64,000 nt of DNA from contig NZ_JAUSYV010000001.1 in assembly GCF_030817055.1 (NCBI RefSeq), positions 16,001 through 80,000 of the forward strand. Reading direction: 5' to 3'. The first letter of the stretch is position 1. Each line of letters begins with the position of its first letter. The notes beneath the pieces were generated by a model, which worked only from the letters and a program-made list of their open reading frames with translations, ran no database searches and was not told where the DNA came from. This DNA comes from Bacillus sp. V2I10. Lineage in GTDB: Bacteria > Bacillota > Bacilli > Bacillales > Bacillaceae. Position numbers and translations under genes: made by a program. This document shows, piece by piece, positions 61,682 through 64,000 of the stretch.

Positions 61682-62665
61682 TCATTTATTGCCACGCTGG
61701 CGAAGAACATCTATATATACAGCGGCAATAATAACAAACCCGATAAGCGCCATTTGCATATCTGCTGCAACGTTCATCAAATTGAGGCCATTACGAAGGA
61801 TGGCGATAATCAAAGCACCAATTAATGTTCCCCAAACGGTTCCTACTCCGCCAAAGAAACTGGCTCCACCGATAATAACGGCTGCAATCGCATCTAACTC
61901 AAAACCAAGAGCAGCAAGTGGAAAAGCGGAGTTCACACGCCCTACCATAACCAATCCTGCCAGTCCTGCCATAAAACCGCTGATGGCATAGACAGTAATT
62001 AAGACGCGATCCACTTTAATCCCTGATAAATGAGCCGCTTCCTTGTTGCCGCCAATCGCGTAAATATAACGCCCTGTCATCGTGCGTGTTAAAAACAAAT
62101 GAAGAATAACGCACATGACAATAACCAAGATAAAGCTATAAGGAATAACACCGATTGACTGGTTCCCAACAAATTGAATAAGATATGGAAAGCCGACGAT
62201 CGGTGCGGCACCTGTAACGATTAACGCGATACCGCGTGCAATATTCATTGTGCCAAGCGTTGCAATAAATGGGTGTGGCAAACGCAGCTTTGTCAGCATC
62301 AGTCCATTAAAATACCCGCAGAGCGCACCTACAAACAAACAAACCAGTATTCCCACAACCGGAGGAAGCCCCATATTCACTACAACAACGCCCATTAGCA
62401 TGATAGAAAGAGCTAGAATAGCGCCAACGGACAAGTCAATGCCTGCTGTTAAAATGGGTAAAAGTAATCCAAGTGCTAATAAAGCATTAATGGAGGACTG
62501 ACCGGCAATATTCATGATGTTGTACGTGGTTAAAAACTCGCTATTCAATGCGGATAGAATGACGACCAGCAAGATGAGCCCTATTAGCGAACCGAATTTT
62601 CCTAAAAGTCCCTTAGAAATCTTTTTTGATTCATATTTCTTTTTTTCTATTGCTACTTCTGCCAT
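61682..62665 (-). CDS. Sugar/inositol ABC transporter permease (RbsC-like)
   Basis: 327 residues with about eight to ten helices, BPD_transp_2 family. ILTAGIDLSVGAILALSIML, LRLPHPFIATLGTMNIARGIALI, RYIYAIGGNKEAAHLSGIKVDRV (ATPase-contact loop) and AAVIIGGASFFGGVGTVWGTLIGALII are diagnostic. It begins one base after the ATPase gene ends, so they are translationally linked. Confidence 0.92.
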   Translation of the reverse strand: MAEVAIEKKKYESKKISKGLLGKFGSLIGLILLVVILSALNSEFLTTYNIMNIAGQSSINALLALGLLLPILTAGIDLSVGAILALSIMLMGVVVVNMGLPPVVGILVCLFVGALCGYFNGLMLTKLRLPHPFIATLGTMNIARGIALIVTGAAPIVGFPYLIQFVGNQSIGVIPYSFILVIVMCVILHLFLTRTMTGRYIYAIGGNKEAAHLSGIKVDRVLITVYAISGFMAGLAGLVMVGRVNSAFPLAALGFELDAIAAVIIGGASFFGGVGTVWGTLIGALIIAILRNGLNLMNVAADMQMALIGFVIIAAVYIDVLRQRGNK

Positions 62666-62666
62666 T

Positions 62667-64000
62667 TTATTTCCCTCCTATAACCATTTTTTCGAGTTTT
62701 GTAGGCTTTTGGTCTTCACAAAGGTCTTCTTCCGTCAGTTTCCCTGTAGCCGCTTTCATAATTAACTCCTGGCTGGCTTCTTCTTTTAAAAGGTCAGCCG
62801 TAATTTCACCATCACACATGACGAGAATTCGATTGCACACCCCTAAGATTTCAGGAAGTTCTGATGAAACGATGATAACAATGGCTCCATCTGCTACTAA
62901 AGAATTAATCAAGCGGTATACTTCCGTTTTTGCCCCAACGTCAATTCCACGAGTCGGCTCGTCAAAAAAGAAAACTTTTGCTTCTGTCGACAGCCATTTA
63001 GCGATTACTACTTTCTGCTGATTTCCTCCACTTAGTTTGCGTGCGTGCTTTTGAATATCGTTTGGCCGAATTTGAAGTTCACGAACATACATATCGGACT
63101 TGTCAATGATTTCATGATTTTGAATAAATAGCCCTTTTTTGAATTTTTTCAAGCTGGCAAGGGACATGTTGAATTTGAGAGATTGATCTAGAACAAGACC
63201 TTCTCCTTTTCGGTCTTCTGTAATAAACGCCATACCAGCGTTAATGGAGTCTTTAGGAGACTTAATTTTCATCTTTTCTCCAAAAATATGTACCGCACCT
63301 GAGTCGATTGGATCTGCACCAAAGATCCCTCTAAGAAGCTCTGTACGGCCGGCACCGACAAGCCCAGAAATCCCTAAAATTTGTCCTTGATTCGCTGTGA
63401 AATTGATGGCCTTATCAGACCCTTTCAGCCTTAAATTTTCAACTCTGAAGCCCGGTTTACCTAGTCGGAAATTGCCTTTTGGAAACTTGTCTTCTAATGC
63501 ACGGCCAACCATTAATTCAATCATGGTATCGATACTCGTTTCACTTACTTGGCGGGTTGCCACTGCTGATCCATCCCGCAGAATTGTAATTCGGTTCCCG
63601 ATTTGTTTAAGCTCTTCTAGCCGGTGGGAAATATACACGATCGCGATTCCCTGTCTTTTAAGTTCCATAATCGTGTTCAGCAGCTGTTCTGCTTCTGATG
63701 CGCTCAAGCTTGAAGTCGGTTCATCCAAGATGATTAATTTCGTATCAATTGTTAACGCTTTCGCTATTTCGATCAGTTGCTGCTGGCCAATACCAAGACT
63801 GGAAACAAGCGATTCGGGATCGATATTCTGACCTAACCTTTTTAAGATGTTCTTCGACCGGTTAATCATTTCTTTTCGATTCAAAAAGGAAAACTTGCCT
63901 TTTCTTTTCAACTCTCTTCCTAAAAAGATGTTTTCATAAACCGGCAGTTCAGGAACAAGGTTTAACTCCTGATAAATGGTGGCAATGCCAATATCCATGG
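62667..64000 (-). CDS. Sugar/inositol ABC transporter ATP-binding protein (RbsA-like), 5' end outside the window
   Basis: At least 444 residues of a tandem ABC protein of about 500. The first Walker A lies beyond the right edge; visible are the first Q-loop (IATIYQELNLVPELPVYENIFLG), a signature LGIGQQQLIEIAKAL, Walker B LIILDEPTSSLS, then a second cassette with GLVGAGRTELLRGIFG, LSGGNQQKVVIAKWL and VFFFDEPTRGIDVGAK. The frame is open to position 64000, so the ATG at 63998 is internal. It probably heads the transporter operon. Confidence 0.92.
   Translation of the reverse strand, partial: MDIGIATIYQELNLVPELPVYENIFLGRELKRKGKFSFLNRKEMINRSKNILKRLGQNIDPESLVSSLGIGQQQLIEIAKALTIDTKLIILDEPTSSLSASEAEQLLNTIMELKRQGIAIVYISHRLEELKQIGNRITILRDGSAVATRQVSETSIDTMIELMVGRALEDKFPKGNFRLGKPGFRVENLRLKGSDKAINFTANQGQILGISGLVGAGRTELLRGIFGADPIDSGAVHIFGEKMKIKSPKDSINAGMAFITEDRKGEGLVLDQSLKFNMSLASLKKFKKGLFIQNHEIIDKSDMYVRELQIRPNDIQKHARKLSGGNQQKVVIAKWLSTEAKVFFFDEPTRGIDVGAKTEVYRLINSLVADGAIVIIVSSELPEILGVCNRILVMCDGEITADLLKEEASQELIMKAATGKLTEEDLCEDQKPTKLEKMVIGGK

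Noticed and set aside
63998..63998. ATG at the right edge as start of the RbsA-like ATPase
   Set aside because: The first Walker A motif is missing before it and the frame is open to the last base, so the true start lies outside the window.

Overview
The window looks like chromosomal DNA from a low-GC Gram-positive of the Bacillaceae (Bacillus or Metabacillus type). AGGAGG-type ribosome binding sites, Fur boxes of the Bacillus 7-1-7 form, guanine riboswitches, a sacB-levB pair and an iolABCDE-J operon all point there. The gene run pbuG-guaA-yebA-yeaD-yeaC at the left edge has the same order as in Bacillus subtilis.

Layout. (1) 1-7.4 kb, core, minus strand: a purine permease gene with a one-base frameshift, guaA, and the yeaCDyebA set (MoxR ATPase, DUF58 protein, membrane transglutaminase). 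Both purine genes sit behind guanine-class riboswitches. (2) 7.5-12.7 kb: a ferredoxin-NADP reductase divergent from a four-gene hydroxamate-siderophore ABC transporter, with two Fur boxes between them. (3) 12.8-17.1 kb: a YesM/YesN-type two-component system co-transcribed with a lone sugar-binding lipoprotein and no permease, followed by a 52-bp tandem repeat array. (4) 17.5-22 kb: an ABM-domain protein, an acetyltransferase and a small conserved protein, then levansucrase sacB and endolevanase levB. (5) 22-31 kb, accessory DNA: three copies of a plasmid-type DUF3967 gene (one intact, two decayed), a groEL fragment, two copies of a groEL 3'-end/terminator sequence that look like attachment-site duplications, a TetR/SDR/CMD module, part of a conjugation module (VirB6-like membrane protein, RHH protein and an oriT- or iteron-like repeat field), and a frameshifted IS6-type element. 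(6) 31-39.3 kb: a LacI-controlled sugar/polyol module, an IS110 element with a probable bridge RNA, two same-orientation Tn3-type terminal repeats, a serine resolvase remnant, and a membrane gene interrupted by an integrase scrap. (7) 39.5-44.7 kb: a second polyol module (inositol dehydrogenase-like protein, isomerase, MFS transporter, LacI). (8) 44.8-51.4 kb: flavin monooxygenases and a nitroreductase with HxlR and MarR regulators; two of these proteins appear to carry in-frame internal deletions and a neighbouring oxidoreductase gene is frameshifted. (9) 52-64 kb, minus strand: iolABCDE-J plus a tautomerase, a DeoR-family regulator remnant, and an inositol/ribose-type ABC transporter that runs off the right edge.

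How it fits together. The right half is a carbohydrate island rich in inositol and polyol genes. The iol operon here has no iolG or transporter of its own. The inositol dehydrogenase-like gene at 39.7 kb, the IolT-like permease at 31.3 kb and the ABC transporter at 60.6-64 kb could supply those steps. An identical 18-bp palindrome lies upstream of the 39.7-kb gene and in the region upstream of iolA, which suggests one regulator for both. The many broken genes, transposon ends and groEL-3'-end duplications suggest repeated insertion and decay.
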